Positions 1 through 5,264 of a DNA stretch of 7,012 nt are shown here, piece after piece. Below the pieces are notes generated by a model. That model had not been told where the DNA came from. It did no database searches and saw nothing but the letters and a program-made list of their open reading frames with translations. The stretch's first letter is position 1. Every line of letters starts with the position of its first letter. A program made the translations under genes and the position numbers. Location: positions 1 to 7,012 of the forward strand of contig JAEWUR010000194.1 in the NCBI GenBank assembly GCA_023397045.1, in the 5' to 3' direction. The DNA is from Planctomycetota bacterium (lineage in GTDB: Bacteria > Planctomycetota > Planctomycetia > Pirellulales > Thermoguttaceae).

Positions 1-12
1 CCCTCACCCTGG

Positions 13-33
13 CCCTCTCCCGGCGGGAGAGGG
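13..33. repeat. GC-rich REP-like palindrome after the secreted-protein gene
   Basis: A perfect 9-bp inverted repeat, CCCTCTCCC (13-21) and GGGAGAGGG (25-33), is separated by a 3-base loop. The preceding bases (1-12, CCCTCACCCTGG) resemble the flank that often accompanies this palindrome in many bacterial genomes, from general knowledge. It begins 5 bases beyond the stop codon of the minus-strand gene ending at 39, so it would form a hairpin in that transcript. No T-run follows within the window, so it is better called a REP-like or 3'-end hairpin than a proven intrinsic terminator. The element may continue left of base 1. Confidence 0.6.
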
Positions 34-38
34 GATGG

Positions 39-926
39 TTATTTGGCGAGGGACGCGGTTCGGGGTTGTTCGGGGAGGAGTTCTTCGCAGAATCGATTGA
101 CGTAGTGGATGCTGCTGGCGTCGCCGCGGAAGCCGACGACTCGTTTGTCGATGTCCATTTGCTGCGAGAGGATCCGCCCCGCGTCGATGTCAAACCGCAC
201 CCGGCCGGAGACTTCGCGCTGGACGAGTTGCGACTCGATGGCTGGATCGTTGATCGGCGTAAGCACTTCGGTCGAGACGTGGATCGAGGCCACGCCCGTC
301 TTGACGTCTTCGAGCGCGTATTGCTGAATGGCTTTGACGCGTTTGACTCCGCCGGATTCCAGCGGCACGTCGATGTCCAACGGGAACGACCATGTGTCGC
401 CGACGGCGACGGGTTCGTCGGGCAGCGGGATGGTCATCGAGCCTTCGTTTTGGGCGTTGGGGTCTTGGCTCGGTTGCGCCTTGCCCTCGGGCTGCTCGCG
501 GTGCAGCACCTTGCCCTTCGCGTCCATCGTTACGGTCGAGAGCAGGACGCCGACCGATTTGGCCACGCCTTCAAAGCCGACGGGCGTTTTTTCGTTGGTG
601 CGGCTGTCGTAGCGGACTTCGTCGCGGCCGGTCAGTTTCTGCCGCATGTCAACCCAGGCGACGCTGTGTTCGAACTTGGCATTGCCGTCGGGCTGGACGT
701 CGGCGACTCGCCACTGCTTCTCCGAAATGCTCAACGTTTCGGCGGTTTGCGTCGTGCCGGAGACGGTCGTTCGGATGTTCGTCCGGTGGTTCACTTCCCA
801 GCGGAGCGTCTCGCCGGGCTGGAATTGATAGCGGAGGAGATATTTTGGAGTCCCCTCGGCCGAGACAACGTGAGGGAGGGCCGTCAGGAGCAGGACGGCC
901 GCCGTGCCGCGAAGAAGTTGGTGCAT
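39..926 (-). CDS. Secreted protein of unknown function (signal peptide, DUF6263-like)
   Basis: This is a 295-residue protein whose function I do not recognise. The start at 926 is chosen because it gives a clear Sec signal peptide (MHQLLRG, a hydrophobic stretch at residues 8-22, probable cleavage after VSA at 23) and because AAGGA lies 7 bases upstream. The open frame continues to 1250, but that part is antisense-overlapping nadK coding sequence in another frame and has no such features. The mature part looks beta-rich, with alternating hydrophobic and polar residues: a region at 28-135 (YLLRYQFQPGETLRWEV), a low-complexity Gln/Pro/Asn linker at 143-162, and a second region at 163-285 (IPLPDEPVAVGDTWSFPL, then GRVRFDIDAGRILSQQMDI). 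The layout recalls exported planctomycete proteins of the DUF6263 kind, but this is recall only. It has one cysteine (C280) and no membrane anchor or lipobox. It lies 106 bases behind nadK and may be transcribed separately. Confidence 0.8.
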   Translation of the reverse strand: MHQLLRGTAAVLLLTALPHVVSAEGTPKYLLRYQFQPGETLRWEVNHRTNIRTTVSGTTQTAETLSISEKQWRVADVQPDGNAKFEHSVAWVDMRQKLTGRDEVRYDSRTNEKTPVGFEGVAKSVGVLLSTVTMDAKGKVLHREQPEGKAQPSQDPNAQNEGSMTIPLPDEPVAVGDTWSFPLDIDVPLESGGVKRVKAIQQYALEDVKTGVASIHVSTEVLTPINDPAIESQLVQREVSGRVRFDIDAGRILSQQMDIDKRVVGFRGDASSIHYVNRFCEELLPEQPRTASLAK

Positions 927-933
927 GCTCGAA

Positions 934-938
934 TCCTT
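934..938 (-). promoter_or_regulatory. Ribosome binding site fixing the secreted-protein start
   Basis: On the minus strand AAGGA (within AAAGGA, 939-934) ends 7 bases before the ATG at 926. This decides between the long open frame and the signal-peptide start: only the latter has a Shine-Dalgarno sequence at proper distance. Confidence 0.7.
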
Positions 939-940
939 TC

Positions 941-985
941 GAGTGTTTTTTCTTGTTTCGGATGGAGTGTGTTTTGTTTCGGAGG
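941..985. repeat. Imperfect tandem repeat in the leader of the secreted-protein gene
   Basis: Two copies of a roughly 21-24 base unit lie head to tail. GAGTGT begins at 941 and again at 965, and TTGTTTCGGA lies at 953-962 and again at 974-983. The units differ by a 3-base length change in the T-rich middle. The pair lies 15-59 bases upstream of the start codon at 926, where a leader or operator would be. Function unknown. Confidence 0.5.
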
Positions 986-989
986 GGCG

Positions 990-1009
990 TTGCGAAGCCG
1001 CAAGCGGCT
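990..1009. other. Two overlapping, mutually exclusive small hairpins between nadK and the secreted-protein gene
   Basis: AGCCGC (996-1001) pairs with GCGGCT (1004-1009), and TTGCG (990-994) pairs with CGCAA (999-1003). The two stems share bases, so only one can form at a time. The sequence lies 23 bases beyond the nadK stop. No T-run follows on the minus strand, so this is not a standard rho-independent terminator. The AGCCGC-AA-GCGGCT core is of a type I associate with short planctomycete intergenic repeats. Confidence 0.4.
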
Positions 1010-1032
1010 GACGATACGGAGACGCCGGCAAG

Positions 1033-1905
1033 TTAGGAGTTGTCCTTGTTGCCTTTGAGTTGTCCTCCCCAACCGAGTTTTTCGCGTAAGGAACGGTAGT
1101 AGGTGTGGCCGGGATTGACGACCAGTTTGAATTGCGGGGCCGCCCGTTCGACCCGAACGCGATCGCCGGGCTGCAAGCCGCAAAGCTCACGGCCATCGAC
1201 CACCACCGAGGTTCCGGGGTTCGGACGCGCGACGCACATTTCGTAGACACGGTCGGCCGAATCGACCACGGGCCGCATTGTCAGGGCGTGCGGACTCAGC
1301 GGGACCACGACGAACGCCTGGATGCTCTTCTGCAGGATGGGTCCGCCTGCGGCGAGGCAATGGGCCGTCGATCCGACCGGCGTGGCGACGATCAAACCAT
1401 CGCAACTATACGTAGTTACGAGATCTGAGTCAACGCAAAGATCGATGTCGATCAGCCGGAAGGGCGAGCCCGCCTGAACGACCGTCTCGTTCAGGCCAAG
1501 CTGCCGGTGGACGGTTTTCCCGTCGCGTAGGACGGAACACTCGAACATGAGGTGTTCGAGTACCGTGAGTTGGCCGGCGGCGAAATCGCGCAAGATGCCG
1601 GGGACATCGGCGGGCGTCATGTTGGCGAGAAACCCCAACTTACCCAGATTGACGGCAGCGACGGGGACTTGCCGGTATTGCATTTGGTGGGCAGCGCGAA
1701 GGATCGAGCCGTCACCGCCGAGGACGATGGCCAGATCGGCCTCGGTGTTCGACAGGTCGACGGTTCCGGTGAAGTCGGAGCAGACGACGTCGGCTAAGGG
1801 TTCGAGGACGGATTGGAGGCGCTCGGCCTCGGCACGCACCTCGGGCCGTTGGCCGGCGCCCAGCAGAAAGACTCGGAGTCGTTGGGCGGGGTTTTTTTGA
1901 TTCAT
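1033..1905 (-). CDS. nadK: NAD kinase
   Basis: NAD kinase phosphorylates NAD+ to NADP+ in the cytoplasm with ATP or polyphosphate, and is the sole route to NADP. The 290-residue length is typical. Motifs in order: a Rossmann-like beginning (RVFLLGAG, 11-18), the family signature GGDGS (63-67, containing the catalytic Asp), NLGKLGFL (86-93), the NE pair (139-140), the glycine-rich substrate motif DGLIVATPVGSTAHCLAAGGPI (169-190), PLSPHALTMRPVV (202-214), VDG (236-238) and the C-terminal YYRSLREKLGW (269-279). In the third motif Val and His replace the Thr and Tyr of the common ATPTGSTAY form. The His form is, from memory, known in other lineages, so activity is expected. The ATG is 6 bases after the dxs stop with no strong Shine-Dalgarno sequence, so translation is probably coupled to dxs. 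NADP supply fits the NADPH-using reductoisomerase step of the MEP pathway. Confidence 0.95.
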   Translation of the reverse strand: MNQKNPAQRLRVFLLGAGQRPEVRAEAERLQSVLEPLADVVCSDFTGTVDLSNTEADLAIVLGGDGSILRAAHQMQYRQVPVAAVNLGKLGFLANMTPADVPGILRDFAAGQLTVLEHLMFECSVLRDGKTVHRQLGLNETVVQAGSPFRLIDIDLCVDSDLVTTYSCDGLIVATPVGSTAHCLAAGGPILQKSIQAFVVVPLSPHALTMRPVVDSADRVYEMCVARPNPGTSVVVDGRELCGLQPGDRVRVERAAPQFKLVVNPGHTYYRSLREKLGWGGQLKGNKDNS

Positions 1906-1911
1906 GTCGGA

Positions 1912-3840
1912 TCACACCGTGGCGTGGTTCCTGCTGGGCACATTTGCCGGCGCGTGGAGCCAAGGCCGGCACGCCCGGACCAAACCGGACGGATCGAGTC
2001 CGAGGTCGGCCAGCAGTTCGTTTCGGTTGCCGTGTTCGATGAATTGGTCGGGGAGGCCCAGGCGATGGACGCAGGAGGCGTCGAGGCCTGCTTCGGCGAC
2101 GATTTCGAGGACGGCGCTGCCGAAGCCGCCTAGCAGCGCGCCTTCCTCGACCGTGACGATCATGGGGCAATCGGCGACGGCGTGGAGGATTGTCGTCGCG
2201 TCCAGGGGTTTGACGAATCGGGCGTTGATGACGCCCATGTCAAAGCCTTCTTCGGACAACCGATCAGCGGCTTGGATGCAGGGCACCAGCATAGCGCCGC
2301 AGGCGAGGAATGCGCCGTCGCGTCCGTGGCGGATCACTTCGGCCCTGCCGTGTTGGATTTCGGCGGGTTCGTTGGTGCGATCGACGGTGACGGACGATGC
2401 TTTGGGATATCGGATGGCGCAGGGGCCGTCGTGATGGAGCGCCCAGCGGATCATCGGTTCGACGTCGGCGGCGTCGCCGGGGGCCATGACGGTCAGATTT
2501 GGCAGCGGGCGGAGATAGGTCAGGTCGAACGCGCCGTGGTGGGTTGGACCATCGGGACCGGCCAGTCCGGCACGGTCCAACAGCAGCGTGACGGGCAGAT
2601 TTTGCAGCGAGACTTCTTGGAAGATCTGGTCGTAGGCGCGTTGCATGAACGTGCTATAGATGTCGACGATGGGCCGCATGCCGACTTTGGCCAATCCGGC
2701 GGCGAACGCGACGGCGTGCGACTCGCAAATGCCGACGTCGAAGAACCGATCGGGGAATTCGTCGCGGATCGGTTCGAGCATGTTGCCTTGGCACATGGCG
2801 GCGGTGATGACCACGACCTTGGGATTGACGCGCATCTCGGACAGCACGGCGTCGCGAACCAGTTCGGTGTAGGAGGGGCGGCCGGAGGATTTCTTGGCCA
2901 CGGGCACGATCGTTCCGTTTTGGTGCTCGAACGGCGCCGGGGCGTGGAACGTCGTCGGGTCTTCGGTGGCCGGTTGGAAGCCGTGTCCCTTTTCGGTGAC
3001 GACGTGCAGGAGCACCGGTCCCTGAACCTGGCGAACCATGTTCAGGTATTTCTGGAGTTGGCGGATGTTGTGGCCGTCGACGGGGCCGATGTAACGGAAC
3101 CCGAGGTCTTCAAAAATCATTCCGCCGAGCAGGCCGGCTTTGATCGCGTCTTTGACTTGGGAGATGAACCGCTCGACCGGGTCGCCGATGACCGGCATCC
3201 GGTTCAACATTTTTTGGACTTCGACCTTGAGTCCGGTGTAGAAATTGGCCGTGCGCACACGGTCGAGCGACTCGGCGAGTCCGCCGACGCGCGGGCAGAT
3301 CGACATCTTGTTGTCGTTGAGGATGACGGTCAGGTTCTTTTTCAAACCGCCGGCGTTGTTCATCGCCTCGAAGACGACGCCGCAGGGGAACGCACCGTCG
3401 CCGACGACGGCGACGACATGGCGTTGTTCCTCCGGTCGCATCAGATCGTCGCCGCATTTCATACCCAATGCGGTGCCGACGCTGCACCCGGCATGTCCGG
3501 TCATGAACAGGTCGTAGTCGCTTTCGGCCGGATTCGGGTAGCCCATCAAACCGCCCTTGGCCCGAATGGTGGAGAACTCGTCGTATCGACCGGTGACCAT
3601 TTTGTGGGCGTAGACCTGATGGCCGGTGTCCCAGATGAGTCGGTCGCGGCTGAAGTCGAAGGTGGTGTGGAGGGCGAGGGTGAGTTCGACGACGCCCAGG
3701 TTGGAGGCGAAATGGGCGGTTCGCGTGGCGGCGAGTCGGTAGATGGCCTCGCGGATTTCGGATGCGAGGGTATCTAACTCTTTGTGTGATAGGTTTTTAA
3801 GGTCGTTCGGCGAGTTGATCGTCGAGAGAAGTTTATCCAT
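1912..3840 (-). CDS. dxs: 1-deoxy-D-xylulose-5-phosphate synthase
   Basis: A thiamine-diphosphate enzyme that condenses pyruvate and glyceraldehyde 3-phosphate to DXP, the first step of the MEP isoprenoid pathway and an entry to thiamine and pyridoxal synthesis. It has 642 residues, slightly more than the usual 620-640. Seen: HFASNLGVVELTLALH (43-58, including the conserved substrate His43), IWDTGHQVYAHK (69-80), the ThDP/metal motif GDGA to NDN (147-150 and 175-177), GPVDGHN (252-258), and the transketolase pyrimidine domain with DRFFDVGICESHAVAFAAG (364-382, catalytic Glu373), STFMQRAYDQIFQEVSLQNLP (396-416) and DRAGLAGPDGPTHHGAFDL (422-440). The C-terminal transketolase domain follows to about 620. 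Two motifs differ from the usual bacterial form: GHAGCSVG for GHSSTSIS and GICESHA for GIAEQHA. The ATG at 3840 is chosen over one at 3921 because AAGGA precedes it by 7 bases. It overlaps the ispA stop by one base (TAATG). Confidence 0.96.
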   Translation of the reverse strand: MDKLLSTINSPNDLKNLSHKELDTLASEIREAIYRLAATRTAHFASNLGVVELTLALHTTFDFSRDRLIWDTGHQVYAHKMVTGRYDEFSTIRAKGGLMGYPNPAESDYDLFMTGHAGCSVGTALGMKCGDDLMRPEEQRHVVAVVGDGAFPCGVVFEAMNNAGGLKKNLTVILNDNKMSICPRVGGLAESLDRVRTANFYTGLKVEVQKMLNRMPVIGDPVERFISQVKDAIKAGLLGGMIFEDLGFRYIGPVDGHNIRQLQKYLNMVRQVQGPVLLHVVTEKGHGFQPATEDPTTFHAPAPFEHQNGTIVPVAKKSSGRPSYTELVRDAVLSEMRVNPKVVVITAAMCQGNMLEPIRDEFPDRFFDVGICESHAVAFAAGLAKVGMRPIVDIYSTFMQRAYDQIFQEVSLQNLPVTLLLDRAGLAGPDGPTHHGAFDLTYLRPLPNLTVMAPGDAADVEPMIRWALHHDGPCAIRYPKASSVTVDRTNEPAEIQHGRAEVIRHGRDGAFLACGAMLVPCIQAADRLSEEGFDMGVINARFVKPLDATTILHAVADCPMIVTVEEGALLGGFGSAVLEIVAEAGLDASCVHRLGLPDQFIEHGNRNELLADLGLDPSGLVRACRPWLHAPANVPSRNHATV

Positions 3841-4784
3841 TACCGGTTCCTTTCCAGGACATACCGCGCGATGGCCTGGAGCCCGTCGGCTTGGTTTCCG
3901 AAGGGCTGGAGGAGTTGGCACGCCTGATCAATCAACTGTTCAGCATATTGCGTGCTTTGGTCGATGCCAAGTACCCCCGGGAAGGTGAGTTTTCCCCGCT
4001 GGGCATCCTTGCCGACGCGTTTCCCCATCGCGGCCTCCGTACTCTTTACGTCCAAAAGGTCGTCGGTGATCTGGAAGGCCATGCCGATTTTCCGGCCGTA
4101 TTCTACCAATGCGGTCAAACGATCGGGCTCGGCTGCGGCGGTCATCGCGCCGAGCCGGAGGGAGACTTCGATCATGGCACCGGTTTTGCGGCGGTGGATG
4201 GATTCGAGGCGAGAATGCTGAATGCTGAGTGCTGAATGGGGAATGTCGTTGTTCGGACATTCCCCATTCATCATTCCGCACGGATCATTTTGCACGTCGT
4301 CGGCTTGTCCGCCGACCATTCCGCATGGTCCGGCGGCTTCGGCGAGCGCGGCGCAACAGGCCGCGGCAACCGACGGCGGCTGGATCTCTCGGGCGAGCGT
4401 CTCGAAGGCCAAGGTCAGGAGGGCGTCGCCGGCGAGAATGGCGGTGGCCTCGTCGAACTGTTTGTGGCAGGTTGGGCGGCCGCGACGGAGGTCGTCGTCG
4501 TCCATGGCCGGCAGATCGTCGTGAATGAGCGAGTAGGAGTGGATCATTTCGACGGCGCAGGCGGCGGGCATTGCGGCGTCGATGGTTCCGCCACACGCCT
4601 TGGCGGCAAGCAGGACGAGCATCGGCCGGAGACGCTTGCCTGGGGCCAGGAGGCTGTAGCGCATGGCCTCGCGGAGTTGCGTGGGGCAACCGAGGCCGAG
4701 CATCGTTCGGGCATCGAGCGCTGCGTCGATCGTTGGACCGAGCGTTTTGGCGAGTTTGGCGAAAGAAGAGGCGTCGTGGTTCAT
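3840..4784 (-). CDS. ispA: Polyprenyl (farnesyl/geranylgeranyl) diphosphate synthase with an in-frame repeat insertion
   Basis: A cytoplasmic trans-prenyltransferase that joins IPP to DMAPP/GPP (and perhaps FPP) to give C15 or C20 diphosphates for quinones, carotenoids or undecaprenyl carrier. Length is 314 residues against about 295-300 for the family. Seen: GKRLRPMLVLLA (49-60), the first Asp-rich motif DDLPAMDDDDLRRGRPT (89-105), AGDALLTLAFE (118-128), GMVGGQ (155-160), IHRRKTGAMIEVSLRLGA (196-213) and the second Asp-rich motif FQITDDLLDV (237-246), followed by GKRVGKDAQRGKLTFPGVLG (254-273). All catalytic motifs are intact. Between GMVGGQ and IHRRKTGA, where relatives have a short loop, residues about 166-192 are encoded by a palindromic heptad repeat (see separate entry). 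The reading frame survives, and the insertion lies in a loop rather than in the active site. The start overlaps the xseB stop (ATGA) and the stop overlaps the dxs start. Product chain length (C15 or C20) cannot be decided here. Confidence 0.93.
   Translation of the reverse strand: MNHDASSFAKLAKTLGPTIDAALDARTMLGLGCPTQLREAMRYSLLAPGKRLRPMLVLLAAKACGGTIDAAMPAACAVEMIHSYSLIHDDLPAMDDDDLRRGRPTCHKQFDEATAILAGDALLTLAFETLAREIQPPSVAAACCAALAEAAGPCGMVGGQADDVQNDPCGMMNGECPNNDIPHSALSIQHSRLESIHRRKTGAMIEVSLRLGAMTAAAEPDRLTALVEYGRKIGMAFQITDDLLDVKSTEAAMGKRVGKDAQRGKLTFPGVLGIDQSTQYAEQLIDQACQLLQPFGNQADGLQAIARYVLERNR
3848..3852 (-). promoter_or_regulatory. Ribosome binding site for dxs inside the end of ispA
   Basis: AAGGA (within GGAAAGGA, 3855-3848 on the minus strand) ends 7 bases before the dxs ATG at 3840 and lies inside the last ispA codons. 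It fixes the dxs start and supports stop-start coupling at TAATG. Confidence 0.75.
4213..4276. repeat. Palindromic 7-base repeat array inserted in frame within ispA
   Basis: On the plus strand five consecutive heptads start at 4213: GAATGCT, GAATGCT, GAGTGCT, GAATGGG, GAATGTC (to 4247). After an 8-base loop (4248-4255) come three heptads of the complementary form: GACATTC, CCCATTC, ATCATTC (4256-4276). The inner part forms a perfect 15-bp stem (4233-4247 with 4256-4270). Because 7 is not a multiple of 3, successive units encode different residues. In the ispA frame they give a stretch with ECPNND and HSALSIQHSR that has no counterpart in the enzyme family. The array is free of stops in two of the three minus-strand frames (the third has a TGA), while on the plus strand the heptad junctions create TGA stops in two frames. 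Repeats of this GAATGNN type occur, from general memory, in planctomycete genomes. The in-frame placement is comparable to Rickettsia palindromic elements. Confidence 0.85.
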
Positions 4785-5194
4785 TGATCCAAATCGCTTA
4801 GCAGTCGGCGTTGCGACGACGTGGGGCGATCGTTGGCCGACGTGCCGTCGGCCGCTAAACCATTCTTTTCCGATGGCTCATTCACGGGGGCCGAGCGGCG
4901 TCGCGCGCGGCTCTTGCCGGGCTCGGCTTTGTCGAAGGTCGCGGTGTCGTCGAACGGTTCGGTGATGGGACGGCCCTCGGCGTCGATGCCGCTGAGCAGT
5001 TCGATCCGGCGTTCGGCGCGTTGCAGCAAGTCGTAGGATTGCCGCAGCAACTTCACGCCTTCCTCGTAACGTTCGAGCGACTGGTTAAGCCCGAGGTCGC
5101 CCTCTTCGAGCGAGTGAACGATCTGTTCGAGCCGTTTGAGAGCGTCTTCGAAGCTCGGCTGGTCGGACGACGGTTCGGTTGGTTTTTTGGGCAT
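4781..5194 (-). CDS. xseB: Exodeoxyribonuclease VII small subunit with a C-terminal tail
   Basis: XseB binds in several copies to XseA to form exonuclease VII, which degrades single-stranded DNA from both ends to short acid-soluble oligonucleotides. The conserved small helical domain is at residues 13-70: PSFEDALKRLEQIVHSLEEGDLGL, then LERYEEGVKLLRQ and LLQRAERRIELLSG. The protein has 137 residues where the family usually has 60-85. The additional 67 residues (71-137) are charged and probably disordered (KSRARRRSAP, EPSEKNG, SSQRR), with ITEPFDDTATF just after the domain. No xseA is visible here, so the large subunit must be encoded elsewhere. The end overlaps the ispA start by 4 bases (ATGA), as in the xseB-ispA-dxs operon of enterobacteria. 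No strong Shine-Dalgarno sequence precedes the ATG; the leader instead has an A8 run (minus strand, 5210-5203). Confidence 0.93.
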   Translation of the reverse strand: MPKKPTEPSSDQPSFEDALKRLEQIVHSLEEGDLGLNQSLERYEEGVKLLRQSYDLLQRAERRIELLSGIDAEGRPITEPFDDTATFDKAEPGKSRARRRSAPVNEPSEKNGLAADGTSANDRPTSSQRRLLSDLDQ

Positions 5195-5211
5195 AACGGA
5201 AGTTTTTTTTA

Positions 5212-5234
5212 AGCGGCGGGCAAGCCCGCCCGCT
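5212..5234. repeat. GC-rich inverted repeat between guaA and xseB
   Basis: AGCGG-CGGGC (5212-5221), a two-base AA loop, then GCCCG-C-CCGCT (5224-5234, with one bulged C) form a 10-bp stem. In the minus-strand transcript the hairpin is followed by an A-run rather than a U-run, and on the plus strand the T8 run lies before it, so it does not fit an intrinsic terminator in either direction. It may damp or punctuate transcription from guaA into xseB. It resembles a short palindrome that I recall as frequent between planctomycete genes. Confidence 0.55.
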
Positions 5235-5250
5235 ACACGTTGGATTTCGG

Positions 5251-5264
5251 ACTGCTAATTGCTA
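5251..5264 (-). repeat. Two-unit 7-base direct repeat that includes the guaA stop codon
   Basis: On the minus strand TAGCAAT (5264-5258) is followed directly by TAGCAGT (5257-5251). The TAG of the first unit is the guaA stop codon. The array is short and could be chance, but it is another 7-base period in the same operon. Confidence 0.3.

Noticed and set aside
66..1058. 330-codon plus-strand open frame antisense to the secreted-protein gene
   Set aside because: It is a shadow of GC-rich codons. It spans the intergenic leader and both gene ends, and has no motif or signal sequence.
1169..1190. Loss of function in NadK because of TPVGSTAH instead of TPTGSTAY
   Set aside because: All other motifs, including GGDGS, the NE pair and VDG, are intact, and His at the Tyr position is, from memory, a known lineage variant. 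The positions given are only near this part of the gene.
927..1250. Upstream extension of the secreted protein (108 more codons)
   Set aside because: It overlaps nadK in another frame and hides the signal peptide. A ribosome binding site stands only before the start at 926.
2182..3777. 531-codon open frame on the plus strand, antisense to dxs
   Set aside because: It lies wholly within the well-supported dxs gene. Its product is rich in D, G, V, H and R as expected from the reverse complement of a high-GC coding sequence, with no recognisable domain or ribosome binding site.
3841..3921. Longer DXS start at 3921
   Set aside because: It would lie inside the conserved end of ispA and add 27 residues without homology. 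The start at 3840 has AAGGA at 7 bases and a TAATG coupling site.
4213..4276. CRISPR-like or frameshift interpretation of the heptads in ispA
   Set aside because: Units are 7 bases with no spacers, and the ispA frame is continuous from the first Asp-rich motif to the second, so it is neither a CRISPR array nor a disrupted pseudogene.
5203..5234. Rho-independent terminator between guaA and xseB
   Set aside because: The T8 run precedes the hairpin on the plus strand and becomes an A-run after it on the minus strand, so neither direction gives stem followed by U-run.
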